A DNA stretch of 64,000 nucleotides from Actinoallomurus sp. (GCA_025964685.1 JAOPYG010000461.1:1-64000), one strand, 5' to 3'; numbered from the stretch's first letter, positions 51,709-60,316 are shown. Translations and numbers: made by a program. Notes: generated from the sequence alone by a model not told the origin.

Positions 51709-52068
51709 TCAGGCGACGGGCACGGCCTGCTTCGGGTTCGGCCCGTACTTGTTGTCCCCCGGCTCGCTGTCCAGGACCATGAAGACGATCAGGATGATGG
51801 CGCCGATGAACGGGATGAGGGCGATCAGCAGCCACCAGCCCGATCGCCCGGTGTCGTGCAGTCGGCGCACGCCCACCGCGAGGCTGGGGATCAGTACCAG
51901 GAGGCCGTAGATCAGGCCGAGGTAGGCCCCCAGCTTGGCGACCATGCCGATGAGGTCCAGGACGGCGGTGATGATGAAGCTGAAGAGGGCGAACATCCAG
52001 TATTCGGTGCGGCGTGCCCGGCCGCTGAATCCGGCGTAGTTCTTGAGTACCGCCATGTACCAGTTCAC
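51709..52068 (-). CDS. DUF805-family membrane protein
   Basis: The 119-residue protein has the family signatures YAGFSGRARRTEYWMF at the start, VGVRRLHDTGRSGWWLLIALIPFIGAI in the second half, and the PGDNKYGPNPK tail. Three to four membrane helices (about residues 25-45, 50-70, 85-105) make up the rest. Its function is unknown. GTG 52068 is chosen because GAAAGGAA lies about six bases upstream and the conserved NWY...L opening follows. It is divergent from the aldo/keto reductase and converges on the M36 gene. Confidence 0.9.
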   Translation of the reverse strand: MNWYMAVLKNYAGFSGRARRTEYWMFALFSFIITAVLDLIGMVAKLGAYLGLIYGLLVLIPSLAVGVRRLHDTGRSGWWLLIALIPFIGAIILIVFMVLDSEPGDNKYGPNPKQAVPVA

Positions 52069-52244
52069 TGCGTTCCTTTCGTGGCCCCCGTTGGGCCTTT
52101 TCATCCCCAAATGGTGAAAGCAAAGACAGGGTAAAGGGAATTACCGTCCGTTCGCCACCGAAATCACGCGTTGAGCGGCGATCAGGTTGGCGAGGAGCCA
52201 CACCGCCGCCGAGGCGTGCGGACCGGGGTCGTACGCTTTGGCGG

Positions 52245-53222
52245 GTGGAACAACGTGAATTGGGCAGAACAGGCAGGCAGGTCGGGGTCGTCGGTCTCGG
52301 CGCGTGGCAGCTGGGCGCGGACTGGGGGCAGGTCAGCGAGGACGACGCGCTGGCGACACTGACCGCCGCCGTCGACACCGGTGTCACCTTCATCGACACC
52401 GCCGACGTGTACGGCGACGGCCGCAGCGAGCAGATCGTCGGCGGGTTCATCAAGGGCCGGACCGGGCTGACCGTGGCCACCAAGATGGGCCGCCGGGTGC
52501 CCCAGGAGCCGTCCGCGTACACCCTGGACAACTTCCGCGCCTGGAACGACCGGTCCCGCCAGAACCTCGGCGTCGACACCCTCGACCTGGTCCAGCTGCA
52601 CTGCCCGCCGACCGAGGTCTTCTCCGACGAGGCCGTCTACGACGCACTCGACACCATGGTCGAGGAGGGCAGGATCGCCGCGTACGGCGTCAGCGTGGAG
52701 ACCTGTGACCAGGCGCTGACCGCCATCGCCCGGCCGAACGTCGCCACCGTGCAGATCATCCTCAACGCCTTCCGCCTCAAGCCCCTGGAGCGGGTGCTTC
52801 CGGCGGCGGCTGAGGCAGGGGTCGGCGTCATCGCCCGCGTACCCCTCGCCAGCGGGCTGCTGTCCGGCCGCTACGACCGCGACACCCGGTTCGGCGACGA
52901 CGACCACCGTAACTTCAACCGGCACGGCGACTCCTTCGACGTAGGCGAGACCTTCGCCGGGGTCGACTACGAGACCGGGCTGGCGGCCGTCGAACGCCTC
53001 AAGCCCCTCGTGCCCGCGGGCGTGACGATGGCGCAGTTCGCGCTGCGCTGGATCATCGACCAGCCGGGCGTCAGCGTAGTGATCCCCGGGGCGCGGACCC
53101 CACGGCAGGCCGAGGCCAACGCCTCAGCCGCCCGGCTGTCCCCGCTGGAGGACCAGACCCACTCATCGGTGACCGCCGTCTACGACGAACTGATCCGTCC
53201 GCTGGTCCACGATCGCTGGTAG
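52245..53222 (+). CDS. Aldo/keto reductase
   Basis: The 325-residue NADPH-dependent TIM-barrel oxidoreductase has the catalytic tetrad Asp and Tyr in FIDTADVYGDGRSEQIVG (about residues 46-63), Lys in LTVATKMG, and His in LDLVQLHCPP. The C-terminal cofactor-binding GVSVVIPGARTPRQAEAN is also present. Substrates are small aldehydes, ketones or sugars. GTG 52245 has TACGCT seven bases upstream and no ribosome binding site, so the message may be leaderless. No neighbouring gene suggests a pathway. Confidence 0.92.
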   Translation: MEQRELGRTGRQVGVVGLGAWQLGADWGQVSEDDALATLTAAVDTGVTFIDTADVYGDGRSEQIVGGFIKGRTGLTVATKMGRRVPQEPSAYTLDNFRAWNDRSRQNLGVDTLDLVQLHCPPTEVFSDEAVYDALDTMVEEGRIAAYGVSVETCDQALTAIARPNVATVQIILNAFRLKPLERVLPAAAEAGVGVIARVPLASGLLSGRYDRDTRFGDDDHRNFNRHGDSFDVGETFAGVDYETGLAAVERLKPLVPAGVTMAQFALRWIIDQPGVSVVIPGARTPRQAEANASAARLSPLEDQTHSSVTAVYDELIRPLVHDRW

Positions 53223-53301
53223 GACGTTCGCCTACTCGACGGTCATCGGCAACGGCGCTCCACTAACATGATCTTCGATCGGGCGCACGCCATGGCCTGA
53301 T

Positions 53302-54147
53302 GTGGTGATCCCTGGGCGGATCATTCCGGATGGAGGCATTCTCATCGAAGAGCAGGGCGATCCGTCGAGTCCCCACATCGACGTCAGCAGGCCCAGCGTG
53401 GCACGAATGTATGACTACTACCTGGGCGGCAAGGACAACTACCGGGTGGATCGCGAGGCGGTCGACCGCGTCGCCGAGGCGATGCCGGAGATCCGCCAGC
53501 TGGCCCAGGAGAACCGCGCGTTCCTGCGTCGTGCGGTCCGGTACATGGCTCGCCAGGGCATCCGGCAGTTCATCGACATCGGGTCCGGCCTGCCCACGGC
53601 CGGCAACACCCACGAGATCGCCCAGGAGGTCGTTCCTGGCGCGCGCGTGGTCTATGTCGACAACGACCCGGTCGTGCTCGCGCACGGTCGTGCCCTGCTG
53701 GCCTCGGACGACAACACCGCGGTGGCCACGGCCGACATGCACCGCCCGGCCGAGGTGCTGCAGCACCAGCAGACGACCAAGCTGATCAACTTCAATGAGC
53801 CGGTGGGCGTCCTCATGATCGCCATGGTGCACTTCCTGACCGTGGACGAGCGTCCGGCGGTCATGGGTCACCTTCGTGACGCGCTGGCGCCCGGCAGCCA
53901 CCTGGCGGCGACACACGTCACGACGGACGGCAAGTCCGCCGAGGCGGTGGCCAAGATCGAGGCGGTGTACGCCACCACCCCCACCCCGATCTACTTCCGT
54001 GACCGCGCCGAGGTCGGCCATTTCTTCGAGGGGTACGACCTCGTCGAGCCCGGTCTGGTCACCCTGGAGGGCTGGCATCCCGACCCGGCCGACCCCGCGC
54101 CGAAGGCGACCAAGTGGCTGTACGGGGCGGTCGGCCGCAAGAACTGA
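53302..54147 (+). CDS. SAM-dependent methyltransferase of the DUF574 family
   Basis: The 281-residue protein has the actinomycete-specific signature RPSVARMYDYYLGGKDNYRVDREA (about residues 31-54), FIDIGSGLPTAGNTHEIAQ as SAM-binding motif I, VVYVDNDPVVLAHGRALL as motif II and VGVLMIAMVHFLTVDE. The TPTPIYFRDRAEVGHFF and GLVTLEGWHPD ends are conserved. The family is highly expanded in actinomycetes and has no assigned substrate. GTG 53302 is the longest reasonable start; GTG 53305 is an alternative. A double hairpin follows the gene. Confidence 0.88.
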   Translation: MVIPGRIIPDGGILIEEQGDPSSPHIDVSRPSVARMYDYYLGGKDNYRVDREAVDRVAEAMPEIRQLAQENRAFLRRAVRYMARQGIRQFIDIGSGLPTAGNTHEIAQEVVPGARVVYVDNDPVVLAHGRALLASDDNTAVATADMHRPAEVLQHQQTTKLINFNEPVGVLMIAMVHFLTVDERPAVMGHLRDALAPGSHLAATHVTTDGKSAEAVAKIEAVYATTPTPIYFRDRAEVGHFFEGYDLVEPGLVTLEGWHPDPADPAPKATKWLYGAVGRKN

Positions 54148-54159
54148 CCGCCGAGCGGT

Positions 54160-54202
54160 GCCGCGGGAGCCTCAGGCTCCCGCGGCCGGGCCTCTCGGCC
54201 CG
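54160..54202 (+). terminator. Tandem hairpin terminator after the methyltransferase
   Basis: GCCGCGGGAGCC (54160-54171) pairs perfectly with GGCTCCCGCGGC (54175-54186) around a three-base loop. A second hairpin, CGGGCC and GGCCCG around TCTC, follows at about 54187-54202. Confidence 0.8.
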
Positions 54203-54380
54203 CCGGAAACTCCGTCGCCTTCGCACGGAACCCGGCGCTGGCGTTCATCATCGCGGTGATCCGCTCGGTCTCCACCGGCCCGGGACTCACCCCGACCACG
54301 CGGATGCCGTCCCGTAGGCTGTGGCCGCCGAGCGCCCTGCTGTCGATGCCGAGATGTCCGTTCGGAGCCCAGCATGGCGG
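54203..54380 (-). pseudogene. C-terminal remnant of a short-chain dehydrogenase
   Basis: On the minus strand an in-frame stretch reads GHLGIDSRALGGHSLRDG, then IRVVGVSPGPVETERITAM, then MNASAGFRAKATEF. The VVGVSPGPVETER segment is the conserved strand plus PG motif that follows the active site in classical SDRs, and RALGGHSLRDGIRV is the preceding helix. The N-terminal half, with NAD motif and YxxxK, is absent and nothing restores it upstream, since the next minus-strand gene reads in from 58206 and ends at 54414. It is probably all that remains of a deleted gene. Exact ends are not sharp. Confidence 0.6.
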
Positions 54381-54413
54381 GCTCGCGGAGACGAATGACC
54401 GGCGGCCTCCGGC

Positions 54414-56705
54414 TCAGAGCAGCTTGTCCAGCGTGATGGGCAGGTCGCGTACGCGTCTCCCGGTCGCGTGGTGGACGGCGTTGGCGATGGCCGCGGCGGC
54501 ACCGGTGATGCCCACCTCGCCGACGCCGATCAGGCCCAGTGGCATGGTCGGGTCGGGTTCGTCCAGGTAGTGGACGTCGAGCGGCGGGATGTCGGCGTGC
54601 ACCGGGACGTGATACTCCGCGAGGCCGGGGTTCATGATCCGCCCGCTGCGCGGGTCGACGAGCGTCTCCTCCGTCAGGGCCATGCCGATGCCCATCACGA
54701 TGCCGCCGCGGAGCTGGCTCGCGGCCGTCTTGGCGTTGATCACCGTGCCGACGTCGAAGACTCCCGTCCAGCGGGACACGCGTACCTCGCCGGTGACCGG
54801 GTCGACGCGCACCTCGCAGAACTGTGCTCCGCAGGCGGCCTTCACCCAGCGCCGCCGGTCGAGCATGAACTTCGACATGAACCGGAGCTGCCCGGTCATC
54901 GCCCCGAGGCGGGTGTCCGAGCCGACGGCGGCCTCGACGGAGTCGCGGCCGGCCCGCGCCAGGATCGTCGCGTAGCTCTCCCCGGCAGGGCCGGTCCACA
55001 GCCCGCCGTCGCGCGCCTCGAGAGTGGACGACCGCCGGCCGCGCAGCGGCGACTCGCGCGACCGTCCCGCGAGCGCGAGCACCGAGCCCTTCAGCTTGTC
55101 GCACGCGGTCAGCAGGCTCGCGGCCACACTCGCGGTCTGCCCTGACCCGCCCGCGCCCGGCCCGGTCGGCAGGGTCGAGTCGCCGTATTCCACGCGTACG
55201 GCCTCGAACGGCACGCCGAGCGCGTCGGCGGCGATCTGCGCCTGCGCGGTCGCCCCGCCCATGCCCATCTCATGGAACCCGCAGCGCACCAGGACCCGGC
55301 CGTCGGCCGACAGCCGTACCGTGACGTTGGCGGCGAACTGCCACGACGGGTGGTACGCCGAGGCCACGCCCATGCCGACGAGCCATCTCCCGTCGCGCAT
55401 CGAGCCGGGCCGGGGCGTACGGTCGGCCCACCCGAACCGCTCGGCGCCGAGCGCGTACGCCTCGCGCAGCATTCGGTGCGCGAACCTCTTGCCGTCGATG
55501 GGGTTGCGCTCCGGCTCGTTGCGCATCCGGAACTCGATGGGGTCCAGGCCGAGCTCGCCGGCGAGCTCGTCGACGGCCGTCTCCAGCGCGAAGGTCCCGA
55601 TCGACTCGCCCGGCGCCCGCATCACGGTGTTGGAGAGCGCGTCCAGTTCGGTGAGGTTCTGCTGGAGGAGGATGTTCGGCACGTCGTAGAGGTGCCGCGA
55701 CTGGGAGGTCACCTGCTCGGGGCCGCCGCCGACGCGTCCCACCTGCGTCACGCTGGTGTGGATCAGGGCGGTCAACCGGCCGTTCCGGCCGGCGCCGAGG
55801 GCGACCCGCTGCGTCGAGGGCGTCCGGCCGCCGACCGTGCGGTACACCCCTTCGCGGGTGAGCATCATCCGCACCGGGCGTCCGGTGACCCGGGCGGCGA
55901 GCACGGTGAGAAGGGTGCCGGCCCAGACCATGGTCTTGCCGCCGAAGGCGCCTCCCACGTACGGCGCGATCACCCGGATGTTCTGCGCCCGTACGCCGAA
56001 CCGGAGCGCGAGGTGCCGGCGCAGCCAGGAGATGTTCTGTGTCCCGTCGTGGACGGTCAGCCGGTCGCCGTCCCACGCCGCCGTCGTCGAGTGCGGCTCG
56101 ATCGCGTTGTGGTGGTGCGGCGGTGTGGTGAACCGCAGATCGACCGAGACGGGGGCGGCGGCGAGCGCCGCCTCCGCGTCGCCCTTGGTCGCACCGCCGG
56201 ACTGCAGCGCGCTGTTCTTCTGCGGCCGCGCGTCCTTCTCGGCGCCGGCGAAGTCGACGGTGGCCGGCAGCTCTTCGTAGGAGAGGCGCACCAGGGCGGC
56301 GGCCCGCAGCGCGGCGTCCCGGGTCTCCGCGACGACGACGGCCATCGGCTGTCCGTTCCAGTGCACCTCGTCGGTGCCGAGGTAGTTGACCGACGTCCCG
56401 GAGGCGAACGTGCTGAGGTCCAGCATGCTGAAGGAGGGCGCGGGTCTCATCGCCGGTGCGTTCCGGTGGGTGATCACGGCGAGCACGCCCGGAACGGCGT
56501 CGGCCTCCGCGGTGTCGATGCCGGTGATCCGGCCGCGGGCGATCGTGGCATGCGTGAGCGCGGCGTGCGTGAGGTCAGGGTAGGGGTACTCCGCCGAATA
56601 GCGGGCGGCCCCGGTGGTCTTGGCCGGCCCGTCGACGCGGTCGATCGGCCTGCCGACGCTGGGACCCGCGGGCGCGGTGCGAGGCGGACGCTCGGTCATC
56701 GTCAT
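54414..56705 (-). CDS. Molybdopterin-binding subunit of a PaoC/xanthine dehydrogenase-type aldehyde oxidoreductase
   Basis: The 763-residue large subunit binds the molybdenum cofactor. It has KTTGAARYSAEYP near the N-terminus, IEPHSTTAAWDGDRLTVHDGTQN, the GGAFGGKTMVWAG glycine segment, MRAPGESIGTFALE, GFHEMGMGGATAQAQIAAD, and the active-site Glu in GVGEVGITGAAAAIANAV near residue 740. It takes electrons from an aldehyde or heterocycle. ATG 56705 has GGGAG seven bases upstream and overlaps the FAD subunit stop as ATGA. The separated three-subunit (2Fe2S, FAD, Mo) layout and an Fe-S insertion in the FAD subunit resemble E. coli PaoABC. The substrate is unknown. Confidence 0.92.
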   Translation of the reverse strand: MTMTERPPRTAPAGPSVGRPIDRVDGPAKTTGAARYSAEYPYPDLTHAALTHATIARGRITGIDTAEADAVPGVLAVITHRNAPAMRPAPSFSMLDLSTFASGTSVNYLGTDEVHWNGQPMAVVVAETRDAALRAAALVRLSYEELPATVDFAGAEKDARPQKNSALQSGGATKGDAEAALAAAPVSVDLRFTTPPHHHNAIEPHSTTAAWDGDRLTVHDGTQNISWLRRHLALRFGVRAQNIRVIAPYVGGAFGGKTMVWAGTLLTVLAARVTGRPVRMMLTREGVYRTVGGRTPSTQRVALGAGRNGRLTALIHTSVTQVGRVGGGPEQVTSQSRHLYDVPNILLQQNLTELDALSNTVMRAPGESIGTFALETAVDELAGELGLDPIEFRMRNEPERNPIDGKRFAHRMLREAYALGAERFGWADRTPRPGSMRDGRWLVGMGVASAYHPSWQFAANVTVRLSADGRVLVRCGFHEMGMGGATAQAQIAADALGVPFEAVRVEYGDSTLPTGPGAGGSGQTASVAASLLTACDKLKGSVLALAGRSRESPLRGRRSSTLEARDGGLWTGPAGESYATILARAGRDSVEAAVGSDTRLGAMTGQLRFMSKFMLDRRRWVKAACGAQFCEVRVDPVTGEVRVSRWTGVFDVGTVINAKTAASQLRGGIVMGIGMALTEETLVDPRSGRIMNPGLAEYHVPVHADIPPLDVHYLDEPDPTMPLGLIGVGEVGITGAAAAIANAVHHATGRRVRDLPITLDKLL

Positions 56706-57697
56706 GCCGCGCTCCCTTCGGTGAGCAGCTGCCGCAGCGTCTCCACGAGGGTCCGCCGCGCGAGTTCGATCTTGAAGGCGTTCTGTGGCCGGCCGGTCGC
56801 GGGCGCGAGCTCGGCCGCCGCGGCGCGCCGGAACGACTCCTCGGTGGCCGGTGCGCCGAGCAGGATCCGCTCCGCCTCGTATGCCCGCCACGGCTTGGCG
56901 GCGACGCCGCCGAGGGCCAGCCGGACCGCGGTCACCGTGCCGTCGTCGACCTCCAGCGCGGCGGCCACCGAGACCAGGGCGAAGGCGTACGACGCGCGGT
57001 CGCGGACCTTGCGGTACCGCGAGGTCGCCGCGACGGGCAGCGCGGGCAGCTCGACGGCCGTGACCAGTTCGTCGGCGGCCAGAGTGGTCTCGAGGTGGGG
57101 CGTGTCGCCGGGCAGCCGATGGAACTCCGCCATCGGGACGCGCCGGACGCCGCGTACGCTCTCGACCTCGACTATCGCGTCGAGCGCGGCCAGCGCGACG
57201 CACATGTCCGACGGATGCGTCGCGATGCAGGAGTCGCTCACCCCGAGGACGCCGTGGTTGCGGTTGAACCCGTCCATGGCGTCGCATCCGCTGCCGGGCT
57301 CGCGTTTGTTGCAGGCCGCCGCGCCGTCGTAGAAGTAGGGGCAGCGCGTGCGCTGCAGCAGGTTCCCGCCTGCCGTGGCCATGTTGCGCAGCTGCGCCGA
57401 GGCGCCGGTGAGGATCGCCTGGGACAGCAGCGGATACCGGTTGCGGATCAGGCGGTGCGCGGCGAGATGGGCATTGCGGACGAGGGCGCCGATCCGGACG
57501 CCGCCGCCGGGCAGCTCCTCGACCCCGGTGAGCGGCAGAGCGGTGATGTCGATGACGGTGCCCGGACGTTCCACGCCTTCGCGCATCAGGTCGACGAGGT
57601 TCGTCCCACCCCCGATGAACTTCGCGCCGGGCTCGGTGCCGATGGCGCGGACCGCCGTGGCGACGTCCGGCGCGCTCACGTACGCGAACGGCCTCAT
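56702..57697 (-). CDS. FAD-binding subunit (PaoB-like, with extra [4Fe-4S] cysteines)
   Basis: The 331-residue medium subunit carries FAD via AKFIGGGTNLVDLMR (about residues 25-39) and NMATAGGNLLQRTRCPYFYDG (about 106-126). A Cys-rich insertion, RCPYF...ACNKREPGSGCDAM, then SDSCIATHPSDMCVAL follows. PaoB-type subunits bind an additional [4Fe-4S] there. The C-terminal domain (about 220-331) has AVELPALPVAATSRYRKVRDRASYAFALVSVA. It relays electrons from the molybdenum subunit to the acceptor. ATG 57697 overlaps the 2Fe2S subunit stop as ATGA. Confidence 0.9.
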   Translation of the reverse strand: MRPFAYVSAPDVATAVRAIGTEPGAKFIGGGTNLVDLMREGVERPGTVIDITALPLTGVEELPGGGVRIGALVRNAHLAAHRLIRNRYPLLSQAILTGASAQLRNMATAGGNLLQRTRCPYFYDGAAACNKREPGSGCDAMDGFNRNHGVLGVSDSCIATHPSDMCVALAALDAIVEVESVRGVRRVPMAEFHRLPGDTPHLETTLAADELVTAVELPALPVAATSRYRKVRDRASYAFALVSVAAALEVDDGTVTAVRLALGGVAAKPWRAYEAERILLGAPATEESFRRAAAAELAPATGRPQNAFKIELARRTLVETLRQLLTEGSAA

Positions 57698-58206
57698 CGC
57701 GGCGACTCCGCGACGTCCTGGATGGCGCGGACGATCCCGTTGTAGGCCCCGCAGCGGCACAGGTTGCCGCTCATGCGTTCGCGGATCTCGGCGCCGGACA
57801 GCGCGATGCCGGTCGCGGCGACGTGTTCGGTGACGGCACTGGCCGACCCGGCGCCGTGCTCGGCGAGCATGCCGATCGCCGAGCAGATCTGGCCGGAGGT
57901 GCAGTAGCCGCACTGGAAGCCGTCGTCGCGGATGAACGCCGTCTGCAGCGGGTGCGGGTCACCGCCGCCGGCGACGCCCTCGATCGTGGTGATGTCCCGG
58001 CCGGTGTACTGCACGGCCAGGGCCAGGCACGCGTTGATCCGCTCGCCGTCGACCAGGACCGTGCAGGCGCCGCAGGCGCCCTGGTCGCAGCCCCTCTTCG
58101 TGCCGGTCAGGCCGAGGTGCTCGCGCAACACGTCCAGCAGGCTGACCCAGGGCGGAACGTCGAGCGACTCGCTCACTCCGTTGACCCGCATCCGTATCTC
58201 GACCAC
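57694..58206 (-). CDS. [2Fe-2S] subunit (PaoA-like)
   Basis: The 170-residue small subunit has an N-terminal plant-ferredoxin-type cluster (GCDQGACGACTVLVDG and a following Cys in ACLAL) and a C-terminal helical cluster domain (CGYCTSGQICSAIGML and LCRCGAYNGIVRAI). It is the first gene of the operon and transfers electrons between molybdenum and FAD centres. GTG 58206 has GGAGGAAA in front. E. coli PaoA is Tat-exported; here the N-terminus lacks a signal peptide, so the enzyme is probably cytoplasmic. No cofactor-maturation protein (XdhC/PaoD type) follows in the operon. Confidence 0.92.
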   Translation of the reverse strand: MVEIRMRVNGVSESLDVPPWVSLLDVLREHLGLTGTKRGCDQGACGACTVLVDGERINACLALAVQYTGRDITTIEGVAGGGDPHPLQTAFIRDDGFQCGYCTSGQICSAIGMLAEHGAGSASAVTEHVAATGIALSGAEIRERMSGNLCRCGAYNGIVRAIQDVAESPR

Positions 58207-58238
58207 GTTTTTCCTCCGCTCGGCGATGTTCCCGGAAC

Positions 58239-58285
58239 GTTAACAGAACGGTGTTTCATTAACAAGAGAACGACGTTCTGTTAAC
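58239..58285. promoter_or_regulatory. TetR-type operator pair between the PaoABC-like operon and its regulator
   Basis: GTTAACAGAACG (58239-58250) and CGTTCTGTTAAC (58274-58285) are perfect 12-bp inverted repeats with a 23-bp centre, between the divergent genes. TATGCT (58293-58298) lies in front of the tetR ATG, so the right arm covers its -35 region. Binding by the adjacent TetR protein to repress both directions is inferred. Confidence 0.75.
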
Positions 58286-58307
58286 TCGGTCGTATGCTGC
58301 TCTGGAC

Positions 58308-58961
58308 ATGGCGCAACCAGGGTTTCTCCGGGCCAGGCGGCCGGAGCACAAGCAGCAGCGGCGCGCGGCCATCCTCGAGGCGGCGCGCGAACTCGCACTC
58401 CAGTCCGGCGTGCGCAACGTCAGCCTGGGCGGCGTGGCGGCGGCGGTCGGCATCGCCAAGTCCAACGTCGTCCGCTACTTCGGCACCCGCGAGGAGATCT
58501 ACCTCGAGCTCACCGCGGAGGCCTGGCGTGACTGGGAGCAGGCGGTCACCGAACGCCTGGCCGACGCGGACGGGCCGGACGACGTCATCGCCGCGCTCGT
58601 TGAGACGCTCGAGGCGCGCCCGCTGTTCTGCGACCTGCTCAGTCACGTCTCGACCAGCCTGGAGCACAACGTCTCCGTGCCGGCGGCGCGGGCCTTCAAG
58701 CTCGTCGTGCTCGAGGTCATCGCCGAGCTGGGCGCGCGGGTGACGGAGGCGCACCCCGCGCTGGCGGGAGACGAGGGCTTCGAGCTCGCCGCCGCCGCCA
58801 GCGGGCTCGCCGGCATGCTCTATCCGGCGGCCAATCCGCCGCCGACGCTGGTCGAGCTCTACGCCCAGGACCCGGTCATCGCCGCGGCGTGCGTGCCGTT
58901 CGCGCCGACGATGACGCGGGTGCTCGCGGCGATCGCCGCGGGCCTGCCGACGCTGCGCTGA
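58308..58961 (+). CDS. TetR-family transcriptional regulator
   Basis: The 217-residue regulator has an N-terminal TetR helix-turn-helix (RAAILEAARELALQSGVRNVSLGGVAAAVGIAKSNVVRYFGTREEIYLEL, about residues 18-68). The all-helical ligand-binding domain (about 75-217) belongs to the YcdC-like C-terminal group. ATG 58308 is ten bases after a -10-like TATGCT, giving a very short leader. It is divergent from the molybdenum oxidoreductase operon and a matching operator pair lies between them, so repression lifted by an aldehyde or aromatic ligand is likely but unproven. Confidence 0.9.
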   Translation: MAQPGFLRARRPEHKQQRRAAILEAARELALQSGVRNVSLGGVAAAVGIAKSNVVRYFGTREEIYLELTAEAWRDWEQAVTERLADADGPDDVIAALVETLEARPLFCDLLSHVSTSLEHNVSVPAARAFKLVVLEVIAELGARVTEAHPALAGDEGFELAAAASGLAGMLYPAANPPPTLVELYAQDPVIAAACVPFAPTMTRVLAAIAAGLPTLR

Positions 58962-58996
58962 GTCCACGGCACCGTCCGTTCCCCACCCGTACACGC

Positions 58997-59027
58997 CGTA
59001 CTTTGTCCTTAAAAAGAGAAAAGTACG
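58997..59027 (+). promoter_or_regulatory. Inverted repeat upstream of the ROK sugar regulator
   Basis: CGTACTTT (58997-59004) and AAAGTACG (59020-59027) are exact inverted repeats separated by 15 bp, in an AT-rich stretch about 80 bp before the ROK start codon. Likely an operator for the ROK protein, controlling the sugar importer operon. Confidence 0.55.
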
Positions 59028-59104
59028 TTCCAACGGATAAATAGGTCTTCCCAGATCCGACAAAGCTGGGTAGCGTCCACGCCACGAGCCCCCCGGAGGA
59101 CGGC

Positions 59105-60295
59105 GTGACGCGAATGACGGCCCGGCCGGAGAACGTGCACCAGGCGCAACTGCTGCGTCTGCTGCGGGACGACGGTCCGCGTTCACGGGCCGAGCTCGGC
59201 GACGTCGTCCGTCTCTCCCGGTCCAAGCTCGCCGTCGAGATCGACCGGCTGGTGGAGCTGGGGCTGGTCGAGCCGGCGGGCCTCGCGGCGTCTCGCGGAG
59301 GCCGCCGGTCGAGCATCGTGCGGCTGTCCAGCCGGCTCCGCGTGGTCGGCATCGACATCGGCGCCACCTCGATCGACGTCGCGGTCACCAACGGCGAGCT
59401 GGAGATCCTCGGGCACGTGTCCATGCCGTGCAACGTGCGCCAAGGTCCCGACGTCGTGCTGGAGAAGGCGCTTGAGCTGCTCGGCAAGCTGCGCGGCGAG
59501 GGCCTGGTCGAGGACGTCCACGGCGCCGGGATCGGCGTGCCCGGGCCGGTCAGCTTCCGCGAGGGCATGCCGGTCGTGCCACCGATCATGCCCGGCTGGG
59601 ACCGGTTCCCCGTACGCGAGGTGATCAGCCAGCGGCTCGGCTGCCCCGTCCTGGTCGACAACGACGTGAACATCATGGCCCTGGGCGAGGTGCACGCGGG
59701 CCTGGCCCGGTCGGTCGACGACTTCCTGCTGGTCAAGATCGGCACCGGCGTCGGGTGCGGCATCGTCGTCGGCGGCGCGGTCTACCGCGGCATGTCCGGC
59801 AGCGCCGGCGACATCGGGCACATCCGGGTCGACGAGGACGGGCCGACCTGCGTGTGCGGAAACGTCGGCTGCCTGGAGGCGTACTTCAGCGGCGCCGCGC
59901 TGGCGCGGGACGCCACCGCCGCGGCCCGCTCGGGGCGCTCGGCGTTCCTCGCGGAGCGGCTCGAACAGGCGGGCGAGCTGACCGCGGTCGACGTGGCCGC
60001 GGCGGTGGCGGCCGGTGACACCGCCGCGGTTCGGCTGGTGCGTGAAGGCGGCCGGCGGGTCGGACAGGTCCTCGCCGGCCTCATCAGCTTCTTCAATCCG
60101 GGCCTGGTCGTCATCGCGGGCGGTGTCGCGGGACTGGGGCACATGCTGCTCGCGGAGATCCGCAGTGTCGTCTACCGCCGCTCCCCGCCGCTGGCGACGG
60201 GGAACCTGCCGATCGTGCTGTCAGAACTGGAGGACACCGCTGGGGTCATCGGGGCGACCCGGCTCATCAGCGACCACATGTTCGCCGCCACCTAG
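59105..60295 (+). CDS. ROK-family transcriptional regulator of the sugar importer
   Basis: The 396-residue regulator has an N-terminal winged helix (HQAQLLRLLRDDGPRSRAELGDVVRLSRSKLAVEIDRLVELGLV, about residues 11-54) and a ROK domain. The domain has VVGIDIGATSIDVAVTNG, VLVDNDVNIMALGEVHAG, GTGVGCGIVVGG, GDIGHIRV and the zinc motif CVCGNVGCLEAYFSG (about 255-269). It probably represses the ABC importer genes that follow in the same direction until a sugar binds. GTG 59105 has GGAGGA six bases upstream. It is 21 bp from the ATPase gene and almost certainly in its operon. Confidence 0.92.
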   Translation: MTRMTARPENVHQAQLLRLLRDDGPRSRAELGDVVRLSRSKLAVEIDRLVELGLVEPAGLAASRGGRRSSIVRLSSRLRVVGIDIGATSIDVAVTNGELEILGHVSMPCNVRQGPDVVLEKALELLGKLRGEGLVEDVHGAGIGVPGPVSFREGMPVVPPIMPGWDRFPVREVISQRLGCPVLVDNDVNIMALGEVHAGLARSVDDFLLVKIGTGVGCGIVVGGAVYRGMSGSAGDIGHIRVDEDGPTCVCGNVGCLEAYFSGAALARDATAAARSGRSAFLAERLEQAGELTAVDVAAAVAAGDTAAVRLVREGGRRVGQVLAGLISFFNPGLVVIAGGVAGLGHMLLAEIRSVVYRRSPPLATGNLPIVLSELEDTAGVIGATRLISDHMFAAT

Positions 60296-60316
60296 GCGGT
60301 CGATGAGGAGGGCCTC

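Noticed and set aside
55272-57332. 686-codon plus-strand frame opposite the molybdenum oxidoreductase genes
   Set aside because: Antisense shadow; the opposite strand has three intact, motif-rich subunits coupled by ATGA overlaps.
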